Shown: one piece after another, positions 1-12,441 of the stretch
Layout of the letters: every line of letters starts with the position of its first letter
How positions within the stretch are numbered: position 1 is the first letter of the stretch
DNA from: Cacajao melanocephalus
Lineage: Eukaryota; Chordata; Mammalia; Primates; Pitheciidae
DNA length: 64,000 bases
NCBI GenBank assembly: GCA_963573385.1
Contig: CAUYLG010017982.1
Coordinates: 1-64,000 of the forward strand
Direction: 5' to 3'
Position numbers and translations under genes: made by a program
Notes under the pieces: generated by a model
Told to the model about the DNA's origin: nothing
Database searches by the model: none
The model's input: the letters and a program-made list of their open reading frames with translations, nothing else

Positions 1-688
1 GGAGACAACAGATGCTGGAGAGGATGTGGAGAAATAGGAACACTTTTACACTGTTGGTGGGAGTGTAAATTAGTTCAACCATTGTGGAAGACAGTGTGGC
101 AATTCCTCAAGGACCTAGAAATAGAAATTCCATTTGACTCAGCAATCCAATTACTGGGTATATATCCAAAGGATTATAAATCATTCTACTATAAGGACAC
201 ATGCACACAAATGTTCATTGCAGCACTGTTTACAATAGCAAAGACCTGGAACCAAGCCAAATGCCCATCAATGATAGACTGGACAGGGAAAATGTGGCAC
301 ATATACACCATGGAATATTATTCAGCCATCAAAAATGATGAGTTTGTGTCCTTTGTAGGGACATGGATGAACCTGGAAACCATCATTCTCAGCAAACTGA
401 CGCAAGAACAGATAATCACACACCGCATGTTCTCACTCATAGGTGGGTGTTGAATAATGAAAAGACATGGACACTGGGAGGGGAGCATCACACACTGGGG
501 TTTGTCAGGGGGAAATAGGGGAGGGACAGTGGGGGGTGGGGATTTGGGGAGAGATAGCATGGGGAGATAAGCCAGATATAGGTGATGGGGAGGAAGGCAG
601 CAAATCACCCTACCATGTGTGTACCTATGCAACAATCTTGCATCTTCTTCACATGTACCCCAAAACCTAGAATGCAAAAAAAAAAAAT
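1..688 (+). mobile_element. L1 (young primate type), 3' end of ORF2 and 3'UTR
   Basis: The window opens inside the L1 ORF2 C-terminal coding region ([13 protein letters not shown] type sequence, then the MWHIYTMEYYSAIKNDEF segment at 82-453). A G-rich 3'UTR and an A-tail near 677-688 follow. The reading frame is open only as a fragment, and the 5' part lies outside the window. It is highly similar to copies at 20340-21053 and 62377-62820 and lies in the same orientation. No retrotransposition competence is implied. Confidence 0.92.
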
Positions 689-861
689 GCAGGAACTACA
701 ACGCCCGGCCATATTTTTTTAATTTTCATTCTTATAGAACAAATTTAATATTAGAAGATATTTGTCATATCGATAAATTAATTGATTAATGACATTTTGC
801 TACTTATACCCACTCATTTCCATTTGGAATTTATTCTTAGAGTTCATTGCCTTTTGCTGGT

Positions 862-1290
862 ATTTGGTAACTTATATAGTTCCCCACACAAATTTCATAT
901 TAAAATGCAATCCCCAGTTTTAGAGGTGGGACCTGGTGGCAAATAATTAGATTATGGGGTCTGATTTCTTATGAATGACTTAGCACCATCCTCTCTGTAC
1001 TGTCCTTGCAATAATGAGTGAGTTCGCAAGATGTATGGTTGTTAAAAAGTGTGTAGGACCTCACTCTTCCTTTCTCTCTCTCTTCCTCCTGCTTTGGCCA
1101 TGTGACATGCCCACTCCCGTTCACCTCTTGCAATGACTGAAGTTTCCTCAGGCCTCCCTGGAAGCCAAGCCAATGCCAACATCAAGGTTCCTCTATATCC
1201 TGCAGAACCATGAGCCAATTACACCTCTTTTCTTAAAAATTACTCAGTTTCAGGCATTTCCTGATAGCAATGTGAGAATAGCCAAATACA
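862..1290 (+). mobile_element. Solo LTR, MaLR (MST-like)
   Basis: The sequence follows the MST/THE1-type LTR layout: a GGTGGGACCTGGTGG block, TGAGTGAGTTCGCAAGAT, GGCCATGTGACATG, CCTGCAGAACCATGAGCCAATTA and a terminal AATACA. It is diverged and has no internal region next to it. The start is approximate; the end at AATACA is clearer. MaLR elements are non-autonomous ERV-L relatives. Confidence 0.7.
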
Positions 1291-3255
1291 GTAACCAAGC
1301 TTCAAATTAAGCACTCCATTTTGCTGTCCAGTACCATAAGAGAGCAGATTACATCATCTTCTCTGCCTGCTTGCTATATACTTGTGAATTCCAACCTGTA
1401 AGTACGGGTTTCTAATCTGGTATGCAGATAGAATTCAGAGTTTGTAATCTTGAAATGAAAATAATAATATACCTTTATCTTCACCAACCTTTTAAATTCA
1501 ATATAGTGCTTCCTTCAACCATAAAGATAGGCATAAATAATTTCTAATTTTGTCACTAATAAAAATCACATATATTTTAATGTCATGTTTAAATGTTATG
1601 AATATCTCATAATATTGCTTATGATCATCCATCTTCAAAATTACAGGACTAGCCCCCTGCTTACTATTCAGTAGAGAAATGTGTATATATGCATCTATAT
1701 ATGTATTAGTATGTATTAATATACATATGTATATTAACATATAAAATATTTTTAAAATAGTTTGTAATTATTTTATTATAATTAATTTTCTGTGTGCTTC
1801 ATTTTATACATTTAAAAATATCATTCTGAAAAGGAGGCCATAGACTTCAAAGAAGTCCTGGATTGCTCTACTGACTTTAATTAGCTAAGTGTTAATTTGC
1901 TAATTGGGATTACAAAGCTGTTATATTCCCCAGATAACATATCTCATTCTAATTAATTCCTTCTGGAGATACAAAATCTTAACTCAAGGGGGTGAGGAAA
2001 ACACTTGTAGAATAGAAAGGCTTTAGGGTTCCCATTAATCTATACTATATAATTCTATGTAATTTTTTCTATATATTCATCTATATTTATCTCACCAGTC
2101 TTGCCAGAGCGCTCAGGTTCACTGCTATTTTGACAGGTATGCTAATAGTAACAACCAAGGTTTGGATCTGATGAGAGTTTAAACACAGATTTCTTGTTTT
2201 GTATTTTACAATTTGTAGCTATGAATTTGAATGTAGGGGATATAATACTTTTTTCAAGACTAATAAAATTATGACACATGGGGACTTATGAAAAGTTGGC
2301 AAAGTATCTGGCAGGTGTTCACAAGTTTCATTGTTCTGTGTACTGAAGAATGAAATCTAATGTCCAGTGGCTATTTCTATTCCCCAGTAACTTCTAAATC
2401 TGTTCTGAAATTACTTTAGAACACCAAGTTCATGAAAGTGAAGACAGAAAGATATTTCTTAGATTTTACAACATGTATATCTTCTCAGATCAATATTCCC
2501 TTATCTCCAAAGTCATCCTAAAAAAAGAAGCAAGTCAATATTTCTTTCAGCCAAAATTCAAACTATACATTATAAATTATTTCTGAGCTGCATGTGCTTC
2601 TATAATTCTACAGAAGAGCTTTTTAAACCTCACTTCAACTATGCCTACTTTTAATTTATAGACATTCACAGATTAATACTTTGACAGGCAATAAATTCTC
2701 ATTTTCTTTTAAAAGAGTGTATTATCTGGTTATTTTACTGGTTGTTTTAGTCAATGTTTTGCCCTTTATTCCCCCTTCACTTGTAAGTGAAGAGGATAAA
2801 TAACATAAATCTTGGCTGTTGGTCTGTTTCCACAATCACTCATCAGGCTCCAGTATCAAGAGACTGTGAGTAGAACCTACACGTTCTCTTTAACGTTCTT
2901 AAATATATATATGGGAAGTGCAATAAACCTCTTAAAGCTCTTTAAAATTACTTTCACTAAAATTGCTCCTCACTTTTGACAATAAGAAGCATGAAAGGAA
3001 AAGAAAAATAGTAAAATAAAAAATAATAATAAAAGGCTAAGATGCAGACAAAATATAAAAGGGAAAGTCAAGAAAAGCAGCAGTGAGAGGGTTACAGAGA
3101 ACACAATAAGATGTGTGAACATGGTTAAAAGACAACATGATTATCTGCAGCAAACTACAACTTTCAAATGTCAAGTATTGAAAAATTAGATTATTTCCAA
3201 AGGACAATGCAGAAGATATATCCTAAAACTTTAAGTTCAAAGGAAAAAAAATTTT
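1291..3255. other. AT-rich stretch with nothing recognised
   Basis: About 2 kb of AT-rich sequence between the MST-like LTR and the L1 5' half. It includes a TA-rich low-complexity patch near 1684-1745 and A-rich sequence near 2995-3060. I see no coding region, RNA gene or confident repeat. Confidence 0.5.
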
Positions 3256-6190
3256 TTGAGATTCCCGAGCAAGGTGGCCAAGTAGGAACAGCTCTGGTCT
3301 GTAGCTCCTAGCAAGACCAAAGCAGAAAGCAGGTGATTACTGCATTTCCGACTGAGGTACCCGGTTCATCTAACTGGGACTGGTTAGACCATGGGTGAAG
3401 CCCACCTAGGGCGAGCAGAAGCAGGATGGGGCATCACCTCACCAAGGAAGTGCAGGGGTTGGGGAACTCCCTCCCCTAGGCAAGGGAAGCACCTGAGGGA
3501 CTGTGCTCTGAGGGATGATGCATTCTGGCCCAGATATTATGCTTTTCCCATGGTCTTCACAACCCACAGATTAGGAAGTTCCCTCAGATGCCTACGCCAC
3601 CAGGACCCTGGGTTTCAAGCACAAAACTGTGTGGCCACTTGGGCAGACATTGAGCTAGCTGCAGGAGATTTTTGTTGTTGTTGTTGTTGTTCACACCTCA
3701 GTGGTGCCTGGAATGCCAATGAGACAGAACCATTCACTGCCCTAAAAAGGTGGCTGAAGCCAGAGAGCCAAGTGGTCTTGCTCAACAGATTCCACTACTA
3801 TGAAGCCCAACAAGCTAAGATCCACTAGCTTAATATTTTTGCTGCCAGCAGAGCAGTCTGAAGTCGACCTAGGATGCTCAAGCTTGGTGGGGGGAGGGGT
3901 ATCCACCATTAATGAGGCTTGAGTAGGTAGTTTTCCCCTCACAGTATTAAAAAACCCACAGGGGAGTTCGGACAGGGCAAAGCCCACTACAGCTCAGCAA
4001 AGGCTCTGTAGCCAGACTGCCTCTCTAGATTCCTCCTCTCTGGGCAGGGCATCTCTGAAAAAAGGCAGCATCCCCAGTCAGGGGTTTATAGATAAAACTC
4101 CCATCTCCCTGGGACAGAGCCCCTGGAGAATGGCCAGCTGTGGGCGTGGCTTCAGCAGACTTAAATATTCCTGCCTGCCAGCTCTGAAGAGAGCAGTGGA
4201 TCTCCCAGAACATTGCTCAAGCTCTGCTAAGGGACAGACTGCCTCCTCAAGTGGGTCCCTACACCATGCCTCTTGACTGAGAGACACCTCCCAGCAGGGG
4301 TCAACAGACCTCATACAGGAGAGCTCCAGCTGGCATCTGGCAGGTGCCCCTCTGGGATGAAGCTTCCAAAGAAGGAGCAGGCAGGAATCCTTGCTGTTCT
4401 GCAGTCTCTGCTGGTGATACCCAGCCAAATAGGGTCTGGAGTGGATCCCCAGCAAACTCCAGCAGACCTGCAGAAGAGGGGCCTGACTGTTAGAAGGAAA
4501 ACTAACAGAAAGCAATAGTATCAACATCAACAAAAATGATGACGATGCAAAAACTCCATCCAAAGGTCACCAATAGCAAGGACCAAAGTTAGATAAATCC
4601 ATGTAGATGAGGGAAAACCAGCACAAAAAGGCTGAAAATTCCAAAAACCTGAATGCCTCTTCTCTTCCAAAGGATCACAACTCCTTGCCAGCAAGGGAAC
4701 AAATCTGGTTGGAGAATGAGTTTGACGAATTGATAGAAGTAGGCTTCAGAAGGTGGATAATAACAAACTTCTCCAAGCTAAAGGAACATGTTCTATCCCA
4801 ACGTAAGGAAGCTAAGAACCTTGGTAAAAGGTTAGAGGAATTGCTAACTAGAATAACCAGTTTAGAGAAGATGACCTGGTGGAGCTGAAAAACACAGCAT
4901 GTGAACTTTGTGAAGCATACACAAGTATCAATACCTGAACTAATCAAGTGGAAGAAATGATATTAGATATTGAAGATCAACTTAATGATATAAAGCATGA
5001 AGACAACATTAGAGAAAAAAAGATGACAAGGAGTGAACAAAGCCTCTAAGAAATATGGGACTATGTGAAAAGACAAAACCTATGTTTGATTGGTATACCT
5101 GAAAGTGACGGGGAGAATGGAACCAAGTTAGAAAACACATTCAGGATATTATCCAGGAGAACTTCCCCAACCTACCAAAATAGGCCAACATTCAAATTGA
5201 AGAAAAACAGAGAACACCACAAAGATACTCCTCGAGAAGAGCAACCCCAAGACACATTATTGTCAGATTCACCAAGGTTGAAATGAAGGGAAAAAATGGT
5301 AAGGGTGCCGGAGAGAAAGGTCGGGTAACCCACAAAGGGAAGCACAACAGACTAACAGTAGATCTCTCTGTAGAAACCCTATGTGCCAGAGACAGTGGGG
5401 GTCAATATTCAACATTCTAAGGAATTTCAACCCAGAATTTCATATCTAGCCAAACTAAGCTTCGTAACTGAAGGAGAAATAAAATCCTTTCCAGACAAGC
5501 AAATGCTGAGGGATTTTGCTACCACCAGGCCTGCCTTACAAGAGCTCCTGAAGGAAGCACTAAATATGGAAAGGAAAAACTTATACCAGACACTGCAAAA
5601 ACAAACCAAAATGCAAAGACCAAAGACATCATGAAGAAACTGCATCAACTACTAGGCAAAATAACCAGCTAGCATCATAATGACAGGATCAAATTCACAC
5701 ATAACAATATTAACCTTAAATACAAACAGGCTAAATGCCCCAATTAAAAAGTGCATACTGGTAAATTAGATAGAGTCACGATCCATTGGTATGCTGTATT
5801 CAGGAGACCCTTCTCATGCAAAAACACACATAGGCTCAAAATATAGGGATGGAGTACAATTAACCAAGCAAATGAGAAAAAAAAGCAGGGGTTGCAATCC
5901 TAGTCTCTGATAAAACAGACTTTAAACCAACAAAGATCAAAGAAGACAAAGAAGGGAATCATGTAATAGTAAAAGGATCAATGCAACAAGAAGAGCATTG
6001 TACCTATCCTAAATAGATAGGTACCTAATATAGAAACACTAGATTCATAAAGCAAGTTCTTTAGAGACCTACAAAGAGACTCTGATTCCTAGACAACAAT
6101 AGTAGGAGACTTTAACACCCCACTGTCAATGTTACACAGATTAACAAGACAGAAAGTTAAAATGAAGCACAACAAATGAAATTATAGCTC
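3256..6190 (+). mobile_element. L1 5' half: 5'UTR, ORF1 and start of ORF2, 3'-truncated
   Basis: The 5'UTR-like region (about 3256-4606) starts with the L1 consensus motif AAGGTGGCCAAGTAGGAACAGCTC and is GC-richer than its surroundings. ORF1 remnants occupy 4607-5634 in several frames: coiled-coil-like LEELLTRITSLEK at 4607-4888, then IGIPESDGENGTK, then RPALQELLKEALNMERKNL. The start of ORF2 (endonuclease domain; GSNSHITILTLN-type sequence from about 5680) follows. ORF2 then stops near 6190 with no reverse transcriptase, 3'UTR or A-tail. Stops and frameshifts are frequent, so it is dead. Most L1 copies are 5'-truncated, so this pattern suggests a later deletion. Confidence 0.88.
3670..3691. 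repeat. (TTG)n microsatellite inside the L1 5'UTR
   Basis: About seven TTG units interrupt the L1 5'UTR-like sequence. In the minus direction this reads CAA repeats. Confidence 0.9.
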
Positions 6191-6934
6191 TGAAATGAGC
6201 GAAAGGTGGAGGTAACAAAGTTAACAAAGAGACTACAATGATATCAAGAAACATTTATTTCTAAAGCTAAAGTGTAATAAACAGAGATAGACTATACAGG
6301 CTGGAATTTCAGGTTCTGAAAATATAAAGAGACTATCTTTTGTAAAAATAGTTCTCTAATAAAATTGAACTTAGTAACTTGTAATTTGAATTTACAGAAA
6401 CATAATATGTATCTTGAATACAGATGTTTACATGTTCCATTTATTTGTGGAAATCCTCCATCTTGGCAGAAAAACATATTTGTTTTTGAGTACTAGTTTA
6501 ATGTAGCTATTCAAAAAGTTATTGAGTTCATGTCCATAGAGCATGTTAACATACCTCTATGAAAACATACTACAGAAATATTATAAATCATTAGATGTAA
6601 CTAAATTTAGACAGTACTGTTAAATATTAACATTTAAGGAAAATTCTAAGATGAAGTTCTTGTTCTTTTTCTAGCAAACCACTCATTCAACGTAAGATGA
6701 AGTTCTTACGTTACTACTATATTTACTTGGAATCTATTTTCCCAAAAGTGTCATAATTGAGGATGTATGGAATATAAAGAAGATAAATATTCATATTTCA
6801 TTATTATGTTACAAACTAAATATATGTAATATGCAGTTTGGGAAATTTTAAAAGCAAGAAATAGATGTGGGCTGTTCATTCCTTTTACTAACCTGAACAG
6901 TCGCAGTTTATTTTTGGGGAAAAAAACACATTTT
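6191..6934. other. Intergenic AT-rich stretch 3' of CSMD3
   Basis: Sequence between the broken L1 and the inferred CSMD3 end. It holds a short perfect hairpin at 6689-6712 and a 15-bp direct repeat (6647-6661 and 6693-6707), but no gene or confident interspersed repeat. Confidence 0.5.
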
Positions 6935-8788
6935 ACAAAAGCAATTATCCATTTTTATTTCGTTTACATTGCACTGAAAATTTACATCATACTTTTACAA
7001 AGTTTCTTTTCATAAAAATATACTTCTTTACAAAAGTGTATGCATTAATATAAGAGGAGTAGCCAGTTGCAGAAGAAACATTGTTTAAACAAGATCTTAA
7101 ATGTATTAACATTAATGAATGAATCATCGTTATTGCAGTCATTTGAATAAACAGGAATAAATAACTGATGACATAAAATTTAAAACTGCATCCTGTCAGT
7201 AGAGTACAATGTTGAGAAAATTGTATGAATTTCCAAAACAATGTATCTCAAAGTGATTTACAAGAAATTCACTAAATGTTGTAGAGATAGATCCAAGCAG
7301 CGCTCCCAGGTGCAAGGGTTTCTCTTAGGCACTCTGTCTCATGATACAAAAAGTTGAGACTGTTCACAGAGTTATCCATATTTGAAAGGGACAACAACAA
7401 AGAGTTAACACTGGGTACATGATTTTATTCAATGAAGTAAAACATGCTATAAAAGGAAGACTATGATCTATTAAATAAAAATTCTGGCATTACTATTTGA
7501 TACAGTTGTAAATGAGCCACCAACAACTTACAAAAACATATCTTAATTTGACAATGAAAGAAACCTGTTATATCTGAAACTTGGTGTTTAAGAATAAAGC
7601 TACAGAAATTTAAAAATATATAAAAATATGATATGTCCACAACTTTAGGAAATAAATTTATACTGGTGATTTATAATAATAATTTTTTCAGTCATTATAT
7701 TTAGGGACTGGACCAAAATATTTTTCTAATTACTGTTATGTGAAAGTTAAAAGTGTCAAAATAACTTTAAATTTGAAGACTCAACTGGAAGCAAATGTAA
7801 TGTAGAAATAAATGGAGTAGATTATTAGGGCATTTTATTTGGTCTTTCAAAAATATTGGAAAGTAAAGGATGGTAAGTTTGGTGTCTCAGATAACTGCAA
7901 AATAATAATCTTTCTAGATAAATTTTGCCAGCCAATGGTCTTTGGGTGACAAAACACATTGAAGCTACTCTCACATTTGGGATTTTAAAAATAATAAAAA
8001 TAAATAGAAAAAAACATATTGAAACAAGGAGTTAAATACTACCCCATAGCTCACTGAATAATACTGGTTACTCCATAATGGGGAAATCAGGAGGGTAGCA
8101 CAATGAACTTGCCATTTGTAGAAACTATGACAACCAGTCTAAAAGAACAATAGCAATATAATACTAAAGAAAAACAACAAAAAAAAAACAGAAAGATTCA
8201 AATTGGAATGGGCAACATTATTTCTTCTGAGGCATAAATTAGCTCATAAACATTTAAGGTCATAACTCAATCTTAAATAAGGAAAACAATGCCTCAATTA
8301 ACAAGAATGAATGGCAGACAGAGTGGTATGAAATACAGACTTACGGGTGTGATGTAGCTCAGGACAGTTAAAGAGAAGTCAGTGATCTATTGACTCTTGT
8401 AAGTATAGCTCTTATTTTCTACCCTATATCTTTTTTAAAAAACCCAGTCCCTCTAATATAGTTTATAAAGCACAGAAATACTGATAGTGGATGCTCCTCC
8501 AATATATGCAAATAAGTTTATGTTTTAGAATAATCTCCTTTTTAAAAAAAGCAAATAAACTGTGAGTAAGCACTCTCGGAGTGCAGCCAAATTTTTGTAA
8601 AACTCTCCACGGTAAACATGAAGAATTATGGTCCAGTTTATGAAAAAACACTCTTCTGTATCATTCCTCAGGAAAAGGTGACCCAGCAAGTCCTGAAAAG
8701 TGTGCTTTAATTTGTTTAACAGTGAACTAAATGTGCACTGTTTTGTGTGTCGATTTCCAAGCTTCTGAAGAAGGCAAAGGTTGCCTTG
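6935..8788 (-). other. CSMD3: CSMD3 3' untranslated region (left end inferred)
   Basis: This AT-rich sequence directly follows the stop codon and contains no recognisable interspersed repeat over most of its length. I place its end just past the AATAAA on the minus strand at 6954-6959, which gives about 1.85 kb. That is compatible with the roughly 13 kb mRNA size I remember for CSMD3. Earlier AATAAA hexamers on the minus strand at 7424-7429 and 7834-7839 could give shorter forms. No conserved coding frame is visible. Short ORFs in it are chance. Confidence 0.6.
6954..6959 (-). promoter_or_regulatory. Candidate CSMD3 poly(A) signal AATAAA
   Basis: Plus-strand TTTATT, that is AATAAA on the gene strand, lies about 1.83 kb downstream of the CSMD3 stop. 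A second hexamer lies at 6907-6912. Which one is used, and the exact cleavage site, cannot be seen from sequence alone. Confidence 0.45.
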
Positions 8789-8948
8789 TTAAACCATTGT
8801 GCAAACCGTGTTCAAGTTGGGATCAAATCGTACTGCCTTCCCTTCCACTGACTTCGCATTGGTGTCATACATGGGGTTTTCAAAAGCTGCTTGGCCATTG
8901 TTATTTTCATGAACTGAACATCCTGTATACTGTGTTTTAGGTGCAGTC
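8789..8948 (-). CDS. CSMD3: CSMD3 last coding exon: cytoplasmic tail and stop
   Basis: This exon completes an Arg codon and encodes 52 residues, TAPKTQYTGCSV to NTVCTMV, then TAA at 8789-8791. The tail contains FENPMYDT, an NPXY-type motif of the kind read by PTB or endocytic adaptors. It ends T-M-V, which fits the class I PDZ ligand pattern (S/T-X-hydrophobic). Both readings are motif inference, not known binding. The acceptor is caacag. The sequence differs from the CSMD1 tail apart from the shared FENPMYD core, and this supports the CSMD3 assignment. The same exon continues as the 3'UTR. Confidence 0.95.
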
Positions 8949-9289
8949 CTGTTGATAAGAAAATTAATTAGCTACGTGTTAACTTTCCTCCAGAAACAGT
9001 GGACTACAGCTCAAACATAATGTACAGCGTTAGCAGATAATGTAACTTAAAAATATTGAGACATCATAAACAAAATGAGTCAACCTTGAACAATTGCTTG
9101 TTACTTTAAAAACCAGAGTGACTTTTAATTTTACATATAATACATATTTAGATACAGCAAAAATATTAGTAATATAAATACATAATATAATGGGCATAAT
9201 AAATTTTCTTACAAAATTAGAAATTACTATGACTTATCGTGTATAGTATAAATAATGATGGTAATAGATTTACATTTCATCACTCTTTA

Positions 9290-9480
9290 TTTGTTCATCA
9301 AATATTTACTGAACATCTATTATGCGCCAGTCATGATTCTAGGCATTGGGTATACAATTAATAAAAAATAGTCTTTACTTTCAGGGAGTTCACACTGTAG
9401 TGATAGAAAACAAGAATAAATTAAAAATAAATAAAACTCAAAATAGCAACTAATGAGTATTGTTATGATGAAAAGGAAAA
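9290..9480 (-). mobile_element. L2 3' end fragment
   Basis: Read on the plus strand it follows the reverse complement of the L2/MIR-shared 3' end: CATCAAATATTTACTGAACATC, ATGCGCCAGTCATGATTCTAGGCATTGGG, then GGGAGTTCACACT. It is therefore a minus-strand L2 copy, old and diverged. Confidence 0.65.
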
Positions 9481-10389
9481 TGGTTAATATGAAAAGTAAC
9501 TAGAAGCCACTTTAGGAGAGGTAATAGGGAAAAGCAAGTTTTAGGAGGTAAAATTTAATCTGAAACTTGAATTATAAGTCGGTTCTGCACTAGGAATGAA
9601 GGAGATACCCTGAAGAGTACACAACTAATGCTGAGGCCTAATTTGGAAAGGTACTTGGAGTATCCCAAAACATGAACACTCAATTTTGTTTTTAAAATGG
9701 TACACATTAAAGCGTGCAAGTGTAAAAACTCAAAGAAGAATTGGCTACACTCATACACAAGTCATGAAAATAGTTTCTAAAGGATTACTGACAATTAGGT
9801 AACAAGATGCATGAATTCTAGGTTGGCTGGTAGAGGCTGCTGGTCTTGAAATTCTGATTCATTTCTTTATTTATTTCACCTTTGACTAATGCTAACCTGT
9901 TCTATCTTTTCCACATACCTTGTATAACTTGCTCACATTTTTTATGGAAGAAAGGCAGACTTGCTGCTATTTCTGGGGCCTAATTCCTTAAAAGGATATA
10001 TCTTAAAATAAATTTGTTTCTCAACTCTGTTGTTTACACTGAACAATCAAATTTCAGTTATTAATTTTATTATAATTGCCATTATATTACTATCTCTAAT
10101 GCATTTTCTGAATTTGTCTATATTTCAAACATTTATGCAATTTCTATAATGACAACTTTTGAAAAACTACCTTAAGTTTATTGGAAGAAAACTAATAACT
10201 TGCTCTTACTAGGTGTGTCTTATACTATAAGCTTACTGGATCATATTTTTTCCAAAGTAGATATAAAATAAAAACCAGAAACAACATCATTGCCTTCTAA
10301 TTAGGTAATAATCATGAAAATACAAAATAATTGCTCCTTCTCAATATTCAACAACAGCTTGAAGGAAAATACTATCAAGACTTAAAAAT

Positions 10390-11592
10390 TCACACCATAA
10401 ATAAAATTGAACTGAAAATGAATCAAAGCCCTAAATACAAGAGCTAAATCAATCAATAAAACTCTTAGGAAAAACACATGGCCTTGAATTTGGCAATGGT
10501 TTCTCGCATTTGACATCAAAAGTACAAGAAAAGAAAAACATTGAACTTCATCAAGTGCAAAATTTTTGTACATCAAAGAACACTGTCAAGACAGTGAAAA
10601 TGCAACCTATAGAAAGGGAGAAAATATTTGCAAAACATATATCCAACAAGGGCCTAGGGTCTAGAATATATAGAGAACTCTTACAACTCAATAAGACAAA
10701 CAACCCAATTTAGAAATTAACAAAATACTTGAATAGGCATTTCCACAAAGACAAATGGCTAGCAAGCACACAAAAAGATGCGCAACATCACTTATAATTA
10801 TGAAAATAGAAATCAAAACCACAATGAGATACAGCTTCATGTACACTAGGATGGATACAATAAAAAAAAAAGGACAAATAAAAACACCCAAAACCCAGAA
10901 AATAACAAGTGTTGATTAGGACACGGAAGAAACAGAGCTTTTGTCAATTGCTGATAGGAATGTAAAATGGTGCAGCTGCTGTGCAAAACAGCTTGATGTT
11001 TTAGCTCAGTAAGTTAAACATAGAATTGTCATATAATTCAGTAATTTCATTCCTGTATATATACCAAAAGGAACTGAAAATTAGTGTTCAAACAAAACCT
11101 TATACACAAATGTGTACAGCAACACTATTCACAGTAGTCAAAACTTAGAAACAACTCAAATGCCTAGCAACTGGTGAATGGACACATTCATCCATATGAT
11201 GGAATATTATTTAGCCATATAAGAAAATGAAGTACTGATGTATGTTATACATGGATAAAAATTGAAAACATTTTGCTAAGTTTAAGAAGCCTGATACAAA
11301 ATGTCACATATTATATGATTCCATTTATGTAAAATATATGCAGAACAAGCAAATCAGTAGAGGCATATTTGTAATTATCTGCAGCTGGGTGAGGGGAGTG
11401 AGGAGTGATAATTTAATGAGCAGAATTTCCCTTTGGCATTTTTTCTAGTTATAAAATATTTTGGAAATATACAGTAGTGATGGTTGTATGGCACTGTGAA
11501 TGCACTAAATGCCACATAACTGAATGCTTTAAAATGGTTAAAATGGTAAGGTTAGGTCACATCTATTTTACCACAATTTTGTAAAAAGTTGA
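10390..11592 (+). mobile_element. Old L1 (L1M-type), ORF2 3' end and 3'UTR
   Basis: ORF2-like segments are recognisable despite frameshifts: ATTTGCAAAACATATATCC, CAAAACCACAATGAGATACAG and GATGGAATATTATTTAGCCATA. They are followed by an L1M-type 3'UTR ending in TTTTACCACAATTTTGTAAAAAG. It is heavily decayed and 5'-truncated, and lies antisense to CSMD3. Confidence 0.85.
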
Positions 11593-12441
11593 TGTCCTAT
11601 GAATAAATTTAGTAATGAATATTCTTTATTAATAAGATCTGATATTGGCCAGACCTAAATAGCTGCTAATTCACACTCAATACAAATGTGTATAATATTA
11701 AGTAAATCATTCTTAGATGTTGCAGACCGGCCCCAAATGAAAATATCTATTTTGGAGGAAAGGCATTTAAGTTATAGTCATTTAATCATCTGGCTACCCA
11801 CATACTTTTTCTTGATAAAGGATTGTCCCAAAGAGTGGGACATGGTAAAGCACTCACCAGGATTTGTAATGGACTGAGGGAACAGGATCTACTAATAATA
11901 TGCACAGCTGTATTTTAGATCTATTACAAATATATTAATTGCAATTCATCAAAAGCAACAGAAGTTGAATGAGAAGATTAGAGGATTTTGCCATCTGTCT
12001 GCCTGGGTAAAACCAGTTAGTGTTTTCATGTGAACTAAGAGGTTTAGACCCAAGCTTCTTCCTAGTTTTCTAAATATATCTAGCAGCAGATATTATGTCT
12101 CAAATTTAAACTTTAACCTAAATTTTCTATCTCTAAAGTCTCATTATAGATAACGTAGAAATAAGTTTTACAATTAGTTACACACCAGGAAATTGACAGG
12201 CAAAGACGGGTTAAATTGAATTGTTGTGCAATTTAATAGAGGACTTTGGTTATATTGTATGTAGTGTTGTGGGGGTGGGCAGGGTAAATAAGTTTTTCAG
12301 TGACTATGGCAATAGTTAGCACACAGAGTTCAACAACCCAGAAAAACAAATTTGAAATTAGGATTTGAATTACAGCAGTAATAAATAACATGAAAAATAG
12401 ATTTGGTAAACATTTTGTAGTTAAAAAATCAATGAGCTTAC

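Larger units (their letters stand above)
8949..12441 (-). other. CSMD3: CSMD3 last intron
   Basis: This 3.5 kb intron lies between the transmembrane exon and the tail exon. It holds an L2 3' fragment (9290-9480) and an old L1 3' end (10390-11592). In 9481-10389 and 11593-12441 I see nothing recognisable. Confidence 0.85.

Noticed and set aside
3391..4563. ORFs of 145 and 161 codons (3391-3828 plus; 4078-4563 minus)
   Set aside because: Both lie inside the L1 5'UTR-like region. That region is GC-rich and open by chance, and neither shows a known domain or start context.
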